Positions 53,199 through 63,100 of a stretch of 64,000 bases of DNA are shown here, in pieces. Source of the DNA: CAZAPO01 sp044841755 (GTDB lineage: Bacteria > Bacteroidota > Bacteroidia > Flavobacteriales > Flavobacteriaceae). The position numbers were made by a program, and so were the translations under genes. The stretch covers positions 350,321 to 414,320 of the forward strand of contig JAXOFM010000003.1 in NCBI GenBank assembly GCA_044841755.1. Reading direction: 5' to 3'. Below the pieces are notes generated by a model. The model searched no databases. It was not told where the DNA came from and saw only the letters and a list, made by a program, of their open reading frames with translations. Every line of letters starts with the position of its first letter. Within the stretch, counting starts at the first letter, position 1.

Positions 53199-53220
53199 AT
53201 TTATCTATACAAAAGAAAGT

Positions 53221-54498
53221 TTAATTTCCACCTTCTAACTCTTCTACTTTAGCCTTCATTGCTTTAAAATTAGGCATATCATCTAAAGCACTATAAATAT
53301 TCATTAAAGTTCTAGCAGCACCTACATCAGAATGATCAAGATCAAGTACAGACCTTAAATAAGGAACAGCGTCTTTGTATAACTGTTGCCTCTTCTCCTT
53401 TAATTCGTCATATTTCTTATTATCAGCAGCAGAAGTCCCTAAATTATTCATCTCATCAATGATCACTTGTTCTTGATCTAAGATAAGAGCAGCCATATTC
53501 ATATAAGCATTCTTATAACCAGAATCCATTTCTATAGCTTTATTATAATATCCTTTGGCTTCTTCAAATTGATTTTCCTGAGCAGCAAAAACTCCCAAGT
53601 TGAAAACCAAATCAACATTATTAGGATCTAACTCTAAAGCCTTTTTAATAAGTACCTTGTATTTGTCATGGTCTCCCATCTTGTAATACACATTAGCTTC
53701 AGAAAGTATCAGATTTAAGTCATTAGGATTAGACTTCTTTGCCTTTTCAATCGCAGCAATAGCCTCATCTGTTTTTCCTTGCTCAATGTAGATAAGGGCT
53801 ACATTTTTTGCAATTTCTCCAACCTTAGATTCAGATTTTACATTTCTAGAGTTGTCATGAGTTCCAGCCTTTACAGAAATGTCCCTCATCATAGCATCTG
53901 GAAAAGTCTGTTCTTCTCCTGTTTCAACGTCAGTTGCTTTATACTCAGTAGCAATACCTGTATAACCAAGATCCATTAGCTCTGCATACAAATCTAGAGC
54001 CCTATCATAATTTTTTTCCATAACTGAAACAGCTGCAGAATTATATAAATATAAAGTATCAGCAGTAGACGCGCGATAAGCTCTCTCGAAATTTAATGAA
54101 GCTCCTACATAATTTTTTTGTTCATATGCATCACTTGCACTCTTTATAAAGCCATTCACCATCTCTAGTTTCATAGCATTCGCTTTAGGAGTGTAAGTCA
54201 ATCTTCCTGTTTTACTCTCTAATTCTGCCAAATCAGAAAAGCTCTTTAAAGCTCCAGCAACATCATTATCATCACCTGCTCCATTAGCGTATAATGCTTG
54301 AGCCTTTAGAAAATAGAATTTCGCCTTGGTCTTATCATCCATTGCAGACATTAAAGCTTCTGCGGCAGAAATTGCAGATTTAGCACTAGCAAAGTTGTTA
54401 CTCTTTATAGCTTTTTCAGCTTCTTTTACTTCCTTCTTTTGTCCGAAAGTGAAAACGCTCATCATTAAAGCCAATATTAATACAACATTTTTTTTCAT
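53221..54498 (-). CDS. Exported TPR protein
   Basis: The 425-residue protein has a signal peptide (about 1-19, ending VFTFGQ). Residues 20-410 hold about seven TPR-like helical repeats, with canonical units such as VALIYIEQGKTDEAIAAIEK, LVFNLGVFAAQENQFEEAKG and AYMNMAALILDQEQ. A periplasmic scaffold role is likely. It lies 17 nt downstream of gyrA and so may be co-transcribed with it. Confidence 0.88.
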   Translation of the reverse strand: MKKNVVLILALMMSVFTFGQKKEVKEAEKAIKSNNFASAKSAISAAEALMSAMDDKTKAKFYFLKAQALYANGAGDDNDVAGALKSFSDLAELESKTGRLTYTPKANAMKLEMVNGFIKSASDAYEQKNYVGASLNFERAYRASTADTLYLYNSAAVSVMEKNYDRALDLYAELMDLGYTGIATEYKATDVETGEEQTFPDAMMRDISVKAGTHDNSRNVKSESKVGEIAKNVALIYIEQGKTDEAIAAIEKAKKSNPNDLNLILSEANVYYKMGDHDKYKVLIKKALELDPNNVDLVFNLGVFAAQENQFEEAKGYYNKAIEMDSGYKNAYMNMAALILDQEQVIIDEMNNLGTSAADNKKYDELKEKRQQLYKDAVPYLRSVLDLDHSDVGAARTLMNIYSALDDMPNFKAMKAKVEELEGGN

Positions 54499-54515
54499 TT
54501 TCTTATTTTTAAGTG

Positions 54516-57050
54516 TTAATTGTTATTATCGTTTTGTGAGTTATCAATAGTTGTGCCATCTTCAGTAGATCCATCTACACCCTCTGCTCCCTCTGCATTT
54601 TCAACATCATCTTCATCATGCATAACTTTTGCTACAGCAGCAATCGAATCTTTACCTTTAAGATTGATCAATTTAACCCCTTGCGTAGCTCTTCCCATTA
54701 CACGTAAATCTTCCACAGCCATTCTTATAGCTATTCCTGATTTATTAATAATCATGAGGTCATCATTATCAGTAACATTCTTAATAGAAACTAAATTACC
54801 AGTTTTTTCTGTAATGGAAATGGTTTTAACACCTTTTCCTCCTCTATTGGTAATTCTATAATCTTCTAAACTAGAACGTTTACCGTAACCATTTTCTGAA
54901 ACCACGAGTATATTACTCTCCATGTCATTTACGGCAATCATACCAATTACTTCATCTTGCTCGTTAGCTAAGGTAATACCTCTAACGCCAGAAGCATTTC
55001 TACCCATAGGTCTCGTCTTCGCTTCTTCAAAGCGAATAGCTTTACCGGACTTAAGTGCTAACATAACCTGACTTTCACCTGTTGTTAATTTTGCTTCAAG
55101 TAATTCGTCTCCTTCTTTAATAGTAATAGCGTTAATACCATTTGTTCGTGGTCTAGAATATTGCTCTAGAGACGTTTTCTTTACCTGCCCTTTCTTCGTA
55201 GACATAATTACATAATGACTATTAATGTAATCTTCATCTTTAAGATCTTGAGTACAAATAAAAGCTTTTACCTTATCGTCCTGCTCAATATTTATAAGGT
55301 TTTGAATGGCCCTTCCTTTAGAAGTTTTACTTCCTTCCGGAATTTCATAAACACGCATCCAGAAACATTTACCCTTCTGAGTAAAGAACAACATATATTG
55401 GTGATTGGTACCAACAAATAAATGCTCTAAGAAGTCCTCATTTCTAGTTGTAGAAGCCTTTTGACCAACTCCTCCTCTATTCTGAGTCTTATATTCATTT
55501 AAAGATGTTCTCTTAATATATCCAGCGTGAGAAATTGTAATTACTACTTTCTCATTAGGAATCATGTCTTCTATTGAAAGATCCCCTCCTGCATATTCAA
55601 TAGTAGAACGACGCTCATCGCCATACTTACTTTTCACCTCAAGAAGCTCTTCTTTGATGATATCCATTCTTCTAGACTTCTTATCAAGAATATCTTTAAG
55701 ATCTTCAATAGTCTTTAATAGCTCATCATATTCAGCTCTTAACTTGTCTTGCTCAAGACCTGTTAATTGACGTAATCGCATTTCGACAATAGCCTTAGCT
55801 TGAATCTCACTAAGTTCAAAACGATCTATCAATTTTTGTCTAGCTTCATCAGCATTAGCTGAAGAACGGATTAATGCAATAACTTCATCAATATTATCAG
55901 AAGCTATAATTAACCCTTCTAATATATGCGCTCTTTCCTCTGCTTTACGTAATTCATACTGAGTTCTTCGAGTTACAACTTCATGGCGATGCTCAACAAA
56001 GTGATGGATCATATCCTTCAAGTTCAATAGCTGAGGACGTCCTTTAACTAAAGCAATGTTGTTAACACTAAAAGATGACTGTAAAGCTGTATACTTATAT
56101 AACTTATTTAGGACTATATTCGGGATTGCATCACGCTTTAACACATAGACAATACGCATTCCATTTCTATCAGACTCATCTCTAATAGTTGATATACCAT
56201 CAAGCTTTTTATCATTAATTAAGTCGGCTGTTTTCTTAATCATATCAGCCTTATTGACCTGAAACGGAATTTCTGTTACAACGATACTTTCTCGTCCCTG
56301 TACTTCTTCAATATTGGCAGTACCACGCATCACAATTCTACCTCTACCAGTCTTGAAAGCTTCACGCACACCATCGTATCCATAAATGGTTCCTCCTGTT
56401 GGGAAATCTGGTGCTTTTACATAGGTAATTAGCTCGTCAATTTCTATAGCGTTGTTGTCAATATATGCAACAGTTCCATCCACAACCTCAGAAAGATTAT
56501 GAGGGGGCATATTAGTTGCCATACCAACAGCAATACCAGAGGCCCCATTAACTAAAAGGTTTGGTATTCTCGTTGGAAGTACAGTTGGCTCTTTTAAGGT
56601 ATCATCGAAATTAAGCTTGTGATCTACTGTCTCTTTGTCAATATCTGCCAACATGTCTTCAGATATCTTCTGCATACGTGCTTCTGTATAACGCATTGCT
56701 GCAGGACTATCGCCATCAATAGAACCAAAGTTCCCTTGCCCGTCGACCAATAAATAACGTAAACTCCATTCTTGAGCCATACGCACCATTGTATCGTAAA
56801 CCGAAGTATCTCCATGAGGATGATACTTACCTAAAACTTCTCCAACGATTCTCGCTGATTTTTTATGCGCTGTGTTAGCCCTAACACCTAATTCATGCAT
56901 ACCGTAAAGTACACGTCTATGTACTGGTTTCAGACCATCTCTAACATCTGGTAAGGCACGTGACACAATGACTGACATCGAATAGTCGATGTAAGCCGAT
57001 TTCATCTCATCCTCAATATTTATTGGAATAAGTTTTTCTCCTTCTGCCAT
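54516..57050 (-). CDS. gyrA: DNA gyrase subunit A
   Basis: The 844-residue topoisomerase subunit breaks and rejoins DNA. The QRDR region GKYHPHGDTSVYDTMVRMAQ (near 76-95) and AAMRYTEARM with the catalytic Tyr near 119 are intact. The C-terminal half holds beta-propeller blades and the GyrA-box-like motif QNRGGVGQKA (near 530), which is a gyrase mark over ParC. The C-terminal tail is acidic. Quinolone-relevant positions show the normal Ser and Asp/Glu-type residues. Confidence 0.97.
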   Translation of the reverse strand: MAEGEKLIPINIEDEMKSAYIDYSMSVIVSRALPDVRDGLKPVHRRVLYGMHELGVRANTAHKKSARIVGEVLGKYHPHGDTSVYDTMVRMAQEWSLRYLLVDGQGNFGSIDGDSPAAMRYTEARMQKISEDMLADIDKETVDHKLNFDDTLKEPTVLPTRIPNLLVNGASGIAVGMATNMPPHNLSEVVDGTVAYIDNNAIEIDELITYVKAPDFPTGGTIYGYDGVREAFKTGRGRIVMRGTANIEEVQGRESIVVTEIPFQVNKADMIKKTADLINDKKLDGISTIRDESDRNGMRIVYVLKRDAIPNIVLNKLYKYTALQSSFSVNNIALVKGRPQLLNLKDMIHHFVEHRHEVVTRRTQYELRKAEERAHILEGLIIASDNIDEVIALIRSSANADEARQKLIDRFELSEIQAKAIVEMRLRQLTGLEQDKLRAEYDELLKTIEDLKDILDKKSRRMDIIKEELLEVKSKYGDERRSTIEYAGGDLSIEDMIPNEKVVITISHAGYIKRTSLNEYKTQNRGGVGQKASTTRNEDFLEHLFVGTNHQYMLFFTQKGKCFWMRVYEIPEGSKTSKGRAIQNLINIEQDDKVKAFICTQDLKDEDYINSHYVIMSTKKGQVKKTSLEQYSRPRTNGINAITIKEGDELLEAKLTTGESQVMLALKSGKAIRFEEAKTRPMGRNASGVRGITLANEQDEVIGMIAVNDMESNILVVSENGYGKRSSLEDYRITNRGGKGVKTISITEKTGNLVSIKNVTDNDDLMIINKSGIAIRMAVEDLRVMGRATQGVKLINLKGKDSIAAVAKVMHDEDDVENAEGAEGVDGSTEDGTTIDNSQNDNNN

Positions 57051-57122
57051 AAATAAAACTATTAATTTTTGTAGGTTTTCAAATCGAGCTAATATAACAA
57101 AATACTATATCCAACTACCATT

Positions 57123-57172
57123 AAAATAAGGCTTTTTTAAGACATTTTATCAACAATATTTTGCCTTATTTT
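57123..57172. repeat. Inverted repeat between divergent gyrA and clpC
   Basis: AAAATAAGGC (57123-57132) and GCCTTATTTT (57163-57172) are perfect 10-bp arms with a 30-nt spacer, in the shared upstream region of two core genes. Could be a regulator site. Confidence 0.5.
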
Positions 57173-57310
57173 CGTTAATAACTCATAGCGCATTTTCTTT
57201 GATATTTAATACATTTTATTGTCATTTACCCAAACCATCTTTAATTAAGGTATAGTTTTTGCCTTTATAAAGTTGTTTTATTATTTTTAATGCAGAAAGG
57301 AACCCAAAAT

Positions 57311-59860
57311 ATGGATGATAATTTTTCGCCGAGAGTAAAAGATGTTATTGCTTACAGTAAAGAAGAAGCGTTGCGTTTAGGTCATGATTTTATTGGCACT
57401 GAACACTTAATGCTTGGGCTTTTACGTGATGGAAACGGTAAGGCTATAGATATTTTGAGTGCTTTAGAAATCGATCTTAATCATTTAAGAAGAAAGGTTG
57501 AGATTCTAAGCCCTGCCAACCCAAATATCGCGACAGCATCAAATGAGAAAAAGAACCTACACCTAACAAGGCAAGCAGAACGTGCATTAAAGACTACATT
57601 TTTAGAAGCAAAATTGTTTCAAAGCACTTCTATTAATACTGCGCATCTATTATTGTGTATTCTTAGGAATGAAAACGACCCAACCACCAAACTATTAAAT
57701 AAACTTAAAGTAGACTACGACAACGTGAAAGATCAATTTAAATACATGATAGCCAATGACGATGATTATATAGAGCCTCCAAAGGCTGAATCATTCTCTG
57801 ATGAGGAGTCATCGTCAGAAAGCTCTAAGGAAAATCCATTTAGTCAATCGACTTCAAAAGGAAGTAAAAAATCTAAAACTCCTGTTCTTGATAATTTTGG
57901 TAGGGATTTAACTGCCATGGCAGAAGAAGGGAAACTCGATCCTGTGGTTGGACGTGAAAAAGAAATACAGCGTGTCTCTCAAATTTTGAGCAGACGTAAA
58001 AAGAACAATCCACTTTTAATTGGAGAACCAGGAGTTGGTAAATCAGCCATCGCTGAAGGTTTAGCAAACAGAATTGTAAAGCGTAAGGTTTCAAGAATTC
58101 TTTTTAATAAAAGAGTAGTTACACTTGACCTAGCAAGCTTAGTGGCAGGAACAAAATATCGCGGACAGTTTGAAGAGCGCATGAAAGCTGTAATGAACGA
58201 GCTTGAAAAGAATGATGACATCATCCTGTTTATTGACGAAATACATACTATTGTTGGAGCTGGTGGAGCAACTGGAAGCTTAGATGCTTCGAATATGTTT
58301 AAGCCAGCCTTAGCTAGAGGTGAGATACAATGTATTGGTGCTACTACACTTGACGAGTACAGACAGTATATTGAAAAGGACGGGGCTTTAGAACGTCGTT
58401 TCCAAAAAGTAATCGTAGAACCTACTACCGTTTTAGAAACGATTGAGATTCTTAACAACATCAAGGGAAAGTACGAAGAACATCATAATGTTGAGTATAC
58501 AGACGAGGCTATTGAAGCCTGTGTAAAGCTCACCAACAGATATATGACTGAACGTTTTTTACCAGACAAAGCTATTGATGCTTTAGACGAAGCAGGTTCA
58601 AGAGTGCATATCACCAATATTGACGTTCCTGAACAGATATTGGAGCTTGAAAAGCAATTAGAAGATGTAAAAGAGACTAAGAACTCTGTTGTAAAGCGTC
58701 AAAAATATGAAGAGGCAGCAAAGCTCAGAGATGATGAGAAACGCTTAGAAAAGAGTCTTTCTGAGGCTCAAGCCAAGTGGGAAGAAGAATCTAAACAACA
58801 TCGTGAGATTGTTTCAGAAGAAAATGTAGCCGATGTGGTATCTATGATGACAGGAATTCCTGTAAATCGTATAGCTCAAACCGAGAGTAATAAATTAGCA
58901 CAATTACCAGATCTTATTAAAGGGAAAGTAATCGGTCAAGACGAAGCTGTTGGTAAAGTTGTGAAGGCAATTCAGCGAAATAGAGCTGGATTAAAAGACC
59001 CTAATAAGCCGATTGGATCATTTATATTTTTAGGTCAAACAGGAGTAGGTAAAACTCAGTTAGCCAAGGTGTTAGCTCGTGAACTATTTGATAGTGAAGA
59101 TTCACTAGTTCGTGTGGACATGAGCGAGTACATGGAGAAGTTTGCCATCTCAAGATTAATTGGAGCACCTCCAGGATATGTTGGCTACGAGGAAGGAGGA
59201 CAGTTAACTGAAAAGGTAAGACGCAAGCCTTATGCTGTTGTTCTGTTAGACGAAATTGAAAAAGCACATCCAGATGTATTCAATATGCTTTTACAAGTAC
59301 TTGATGATGGTTTCTTAACTGATAGTTTAGGTAGGAAAATTGATTTTAGCAACACTATAATCATTATGACCTCTAATATTGGAGCTAGAAAACTTAAAGA
59401 TTTTGGAACAGGTGTTGGTTTTGGAACTTCAGCTCAGAAATCTCAAGCTGATGCAAATGCAAAAGGCATCATTGAAAATGCACTTAAAAAAGCATTTGCT
59501 CCAGAGTTCTTGAACAGAATTGATGATGTTGTAGTATTTAATGTACTGGAAAAAGAAGACATCAACCAGATTATTGATATTGAATTAGAAAAACTACTTG
59601 CTAGAATTAAAGAATTAGGTTATACTTTAAAATTAACAAAGAAAGCAAGAACATTTATTGCAGATAAAGGGTTTGATCAACAATATGGAGCACGTCCTTT
59701 AAAACGTGCCATACAAAAGTATGTTGAAGATGCATTAGCAGAAGAGATTATTGTATCTAAAATTCAACAAGGTGATGTAATTACCATGGATCATGAAAAA
59801 GATGGTACAGAGTTAACCGTTAAGGTTAAAAAACAACCTGAAAAGTCAACTGAATCTTAA
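57311..59860 (+). CDS. clpC: ATP-dependent Clp protease ATP-binding subunit ClpC
   Basis: The protein of about 849 residues (start MDDNFSPRVKDVI at 57311; an in-frame ATG at 57290 adds 7 residues) is an AAA+ unfoldase feeding ClpP. It has an N-domain double repeat (about 1-145), AAA+ 1 with GEPGVGKSAIAEGL (near 239) and FIDEIHTIVGAGG, a UVR-type middle domain (near 430-465, KRQKYEEAAKLRDDEKRLEK), and AAA+ 2 with GQTGVGKTQLAKVL (near 576). UVR and the N-domain mark ClpC rather than ClpB. Divergent from gyrA. Confidence 0.96.
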   Translation: MDDNFSPRVKDVIAYSKEEALRLGHDFIGTEHLMLGLLRDGNGKAIDILSALEIDLNHLRRKVEILSPANPNIATASNEKKNLHLTRQAERALKTTFLEAKLFQSTSINTAHLLLCILRNENDPTTKLLNKLKVDYDNVKDQFKYMIANDDDYIEPPKAESFSDEESSSESSKENPFSQSTSKGSKKSKTPVLDNFGRDLTAMAEEGKLDPVVGREKEIQRVSQILSRRKKNNPLLIGEPGVGKSAIAEGLANRIVKRKVSRILFNKRVVTLDLASLVAGTKYRGQFEERMKAVMNELEKNDDIILFIDEIHTIVGAGGATGSLDASNMFKPALARGEIQCIGATTLDEYRQYIEKDGALERRFQKVIVEPTTVLETIEILNNIKGKYEEHHNVEYTDEAIEACVKLTNRYMTERFLPDKAIDALDEAGSRVHITNIDVPEQILELEKQLEDVKETKNSVVKRQKYEEAAKLRDDEKRLEKSLSEAQAKWEEESKQHREIVSEENVADVVSMMTGIPVNRIAQTESNKLAQLPDLIKGKVIGQDEAVGKVVKAIQRNRAGLKDPNKPIGSFIFLGQTGVGKTQLAKVLARELFDSEDSLVRVDMSEYMEKFAISRLIGAPPGYVGYEEGGQLTEKVRRKPYAVVLLDEIEKAHPDVFNMLLQVLDDGFLTDSLGRKIDFSNTIIIMTSNIGARKLKDFGTGVGFGTSAQKSQADANAKGIIENALKKAFAPEFLNRIDDVVVFNVLEKEDINQIIDIELEKLLARIKELGYTLKLTKKARTFIADKGFDQQYGARPLKRAIQKYVEDALAEEIIVSKIQQGDVITMDHEKDGTELTVKVKKQPEKSTES

Positions 59861-59883
59861 AAACACTTCTTATTTATAATTAT

Positions 59884-59910
59884 AAACTCCGCCATTGTGC
59901 GGAGTTTTTT
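59884..59910 (+). terminator. Terminator after clpC
   Basis: Stem AAACTCCGC / GCGGAGTTT (59884-59892, 59899-59907) with a T-run. Confidence 0.9.
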
Positions 59911-59930
59911 ATTTGTTACCAATGAATCAT

Positions 59931-60026
59931 CATTGTGACGTAGTGAAACAATCTCTTAAAACATAACTCCATACAAACAGACCGCCACGTCATTTCATTC
60001 TTCGATATTATCCTCCTCGTAATGAC
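59931..60026. repeat. Degenerate intergenic repeat
   Basis: Parts such as CATTGTGACGTAGTGAAACA, GACCGCCACGTC and CCTCCTCGTAATGAC look like a decayed copy of the intergenic repeat seen in Flavobacteriia genomes (arms resembling CATTGCGAGG...AGCAATCT). The two ends are roughly inverted. Low certainty without other copies. Confidence 0.4.
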
Positions 60027-60037
60027 AAAAAAATAAA

Positions 60038-60061
60038 AAAGAGGCGCATTTGCGCCTCTTT
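60038..60061 (-). terminator. Terminator for the giant repeat protein
   Basis: Stem AAAGAGGCGC / GCGCCTCTTT with a T-run on minus. It follows the stop at 60139 by about 80 nt. Confidence 0.85.
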
Positions 60062-60138
60062 ATAAAATAGTTACCCAAAAAACTATTGTTTAATTGTTGA
60101 GGCTACTATTTTCAATATATTGTCTAGATAACATCTAA

Positions 60139-63100
60139 CTATTGTTTATTGGTGTTTGAAGAAACAATTTTCTTAGTCACTTCCCCTCGGTTAGTAATTA
60201 TCTTAACATAATACAATTGATCCGCACCATCAATAGTCATTGGTAATATAACTTCAGATCCAGCTTTGTATGCTTTGTTAACTTGTCTTTGGACTAGTAA
60301 TCCTTTAGTGTCATAGATCTCAATTATTACATCAGTATCAAATTCAAAGTTGTACTTAACAGTCACATCGCTATTAAATGGTACTGGGTACGCTACAAAA
60401 TCAATACTTAAGCTCTCTTCATCTTTTTCTGGTGCTTGTGGAGCTTGTTGGGCATCAACGATAGACCAATCATAAATTACAATGCATGTATTGCTTTCGT
60501 TTCCACAATTATCAGTTGCAGTAAAGGTTCTAATTTTTGTGTAATAGGTTACTCCATCAGTTGAGCCTCCTAAACATTCTACACGTAATATTGAACAGTT
60601 AAGAGTGTTCTGTAAATAATCCGTTTCAATCCAATTAGCATCGCAATCTGGATATTCATCATTATTTTGTGAGTTCTTTAGTGCAATTAATATGCCATCC
60701 AATCTTAGCACCCAATCGTTTAAGGCTTCTACAGGAGCAGTATTAGGGTTATCTATACCTTCTTCAAAGGTTAATGTATAAGTGCCTTGTCCTGTAACTA
60801 TTGGCGTATAATTTGCTTGTGGTCCAGAGACTCCAACATTAGTAAAGGTGCCATCCCAAACAAAGGTTAAAAAGTCAAAAGTGTTAGGACCAGTTTGACA
60901 TGTAAATTTATATGTTCCTGCCTCACTTACATCTTCGCCAGGCACATATACACTATCATCAGTATCATCAAATGTAACTTCTGGTGAAGGATCACAATTG
61001 TCTGTAGCTATAATGTCTCCGACTTCAGAAAATTCTGGTGTTTCTGTTACTTCTCCAAAGTCAACATCGTCTGGACAATTTGTAATTACTGGTGGTGTAT
61101 TATCTACAACAGTAATTGTTTGAGTTGCTGAAGCAGTATTTCCACAATCATCAGTCGCTGTCCATTTACGCACAATTTCTCCACAACCATCTACAACGGT
61201 ATTACTCAATTCTTCAAATTCAACTTGCATATTGTCTGTACATCCATCTGTAGCTGTTACAGAAGGAGGATCAGGGATAGCATCACATTCAACAATTTCA
61301 GACTTTGGAACTCCAACTAATATTGGGTCTTCAACATCAATGATACGTGAAACAGTAGTGGTTGTTTGAGTATTATTTCCACAATCATCAGTAACACTAA
61401 ACGTATACACTAAAGTTTGTATACAATCTACTACAGCCGAAGGTTCACCAGGTATTCCATCAACATCACCAGAGGTTTGTCCGTTAACACCACAGTTGTC
61501 TGTCCAAGTGGTTTTCAGGTCTGGCCAATTTTCATTACAAGTTTCTAAGGCATAATCTTCAATATCAACTATAACAGGCGCAGTAACATCTTTAATAATG
61601 ATCTTCTGCTCTACTTCTATACTATTGCCACAAGCGTCTTCCACCTTGTAAGTTCTAGTGATTGTCTCTGGACAGCTTAAGTTATCGCTTACATCTTTTA
61701 CCCATGTTACTGTTGGTGTACTGCAGTTATCTGCCTCATCTGTTACTACTGATGGGTCTTGTCCTGGTACATCTGCTACACATTCTACATTAATGTCTGC
61801 TGGGTTACTCGCTGTTGGATTAGTACTATCCTTAATAGTAATAATCTGTGTTCTTGTAATCGCATCATTTCCACAGGCGTCTTTTACATTCCATGTTCTT
61901 GTAATTGTTCCATCACAGTCTGTCCCTACTAAATCTCCATCTACGCCTTCTACGCTTCCGCCTGCATCACAATTATCTGTCCAGTCTAAACTTGTCATTT
62001 CTGGCACGTCATCAATACAGTCTACAGTTACATCTTGTGGTGCAGCTGCTAATACTGGATTAGTAACATCCTTAATAATAATCTTCTGCGTTACCTCTAT
62101 GCTGTTACCACAAGTATCTTCTACCTTATAAGTTCTTGTAATAGTTTCTGGACAACTCTGGTTGTCACTAACATCACTTACATGAGTTACTTTTGGTGTA
62201 CCACAGTTATCAGCTTCATCTGTTACCACTGCAGTGTCTGGATCTGGCACATCAGCTGAACACTCAACATTAATATCCTGAGGATTGCTTGCGGTTGGAT
62301 TCACATCGTCTTTAATAGTAATGATCTGTGTTCTAGTCTCCGCTGGATTGCCACAGGCATCACTTACGTTCCATGTTCTAGTTATCGTTCCATTACATGA
62401 AGTACCTTCTAACTGACCGTCTACTCCTTGCACGCTTCCTCCAGTATCGCAGTTATCTGTCCAATTAAGGCTTACCATATCTGGTACTTCATCCAGACAG
62501 GCCACAGTAACATCAGCTGGAGCTTCGTCTAATACTGGCTTAGTTTTATCTTCAATAGTAAAGGTAGCTACCGTATCTGAACTGTTTCCACAAGAATCTG
62601 TAGCTGTAAATGTTACGGTTACTGATCCTGTTCCTGGGCAATCTCCTCTTGATAATGCATCAAAATCATTAGTCCAGGTCACTCCACTACAATTATCACT
62701 TGCAGCTGCACCTCCGTTAGCCGCTAGCCATGCTTCTAAATCATCTTGATTAGGGTTTCCAACTGGCGGTGAACTTACTGTCTGACCAGTATTTTGGACA
62801 CCTGATGTGTTCGCTATTGGTCCACTCCACGTAAAGTCAGAACGCTTAGTTCCTGTACCTATTAACTGTAATGAATGCCCGATTGGAGTTGAACTTGCTT
62901 CTAAAACTCCAACATCTGTTGATAACATACCATTGGCTGGTCCATCAGTAGCTGTGAAGCTTCCTTCGTAACTAATAAATTCAATTACGTCTGAACCGTT
63001 CACTAATGCTATTCCATCAGGATTCGACCCACCATTTTGAATAGACGATCCGCTGGCAGTATAGTAATTAATTCCATTTGAATTGGATGCGAAAACAAGT

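Noticed and set aside
54520..54861. 113-codon plus-strand frame
   Set aside because: Antisense to the gyrA C-terminal region, Ser-rich shadow translation.
57979..58464. 161-codon minus-strand frame
   Set aside because: Fully antisense to the clpC ATPase domain, no signal of coding.
61658..62131. 157-codon plus-strand frame
   Set aside because: Antisense to the repeat units; long only because the repeats lack stops in that frame.
61583..62542. CRISPR-like repeats
   Set aside because: The period is 480 bp with coding content; no short repeats with unique spacers occur anywhere in the window.
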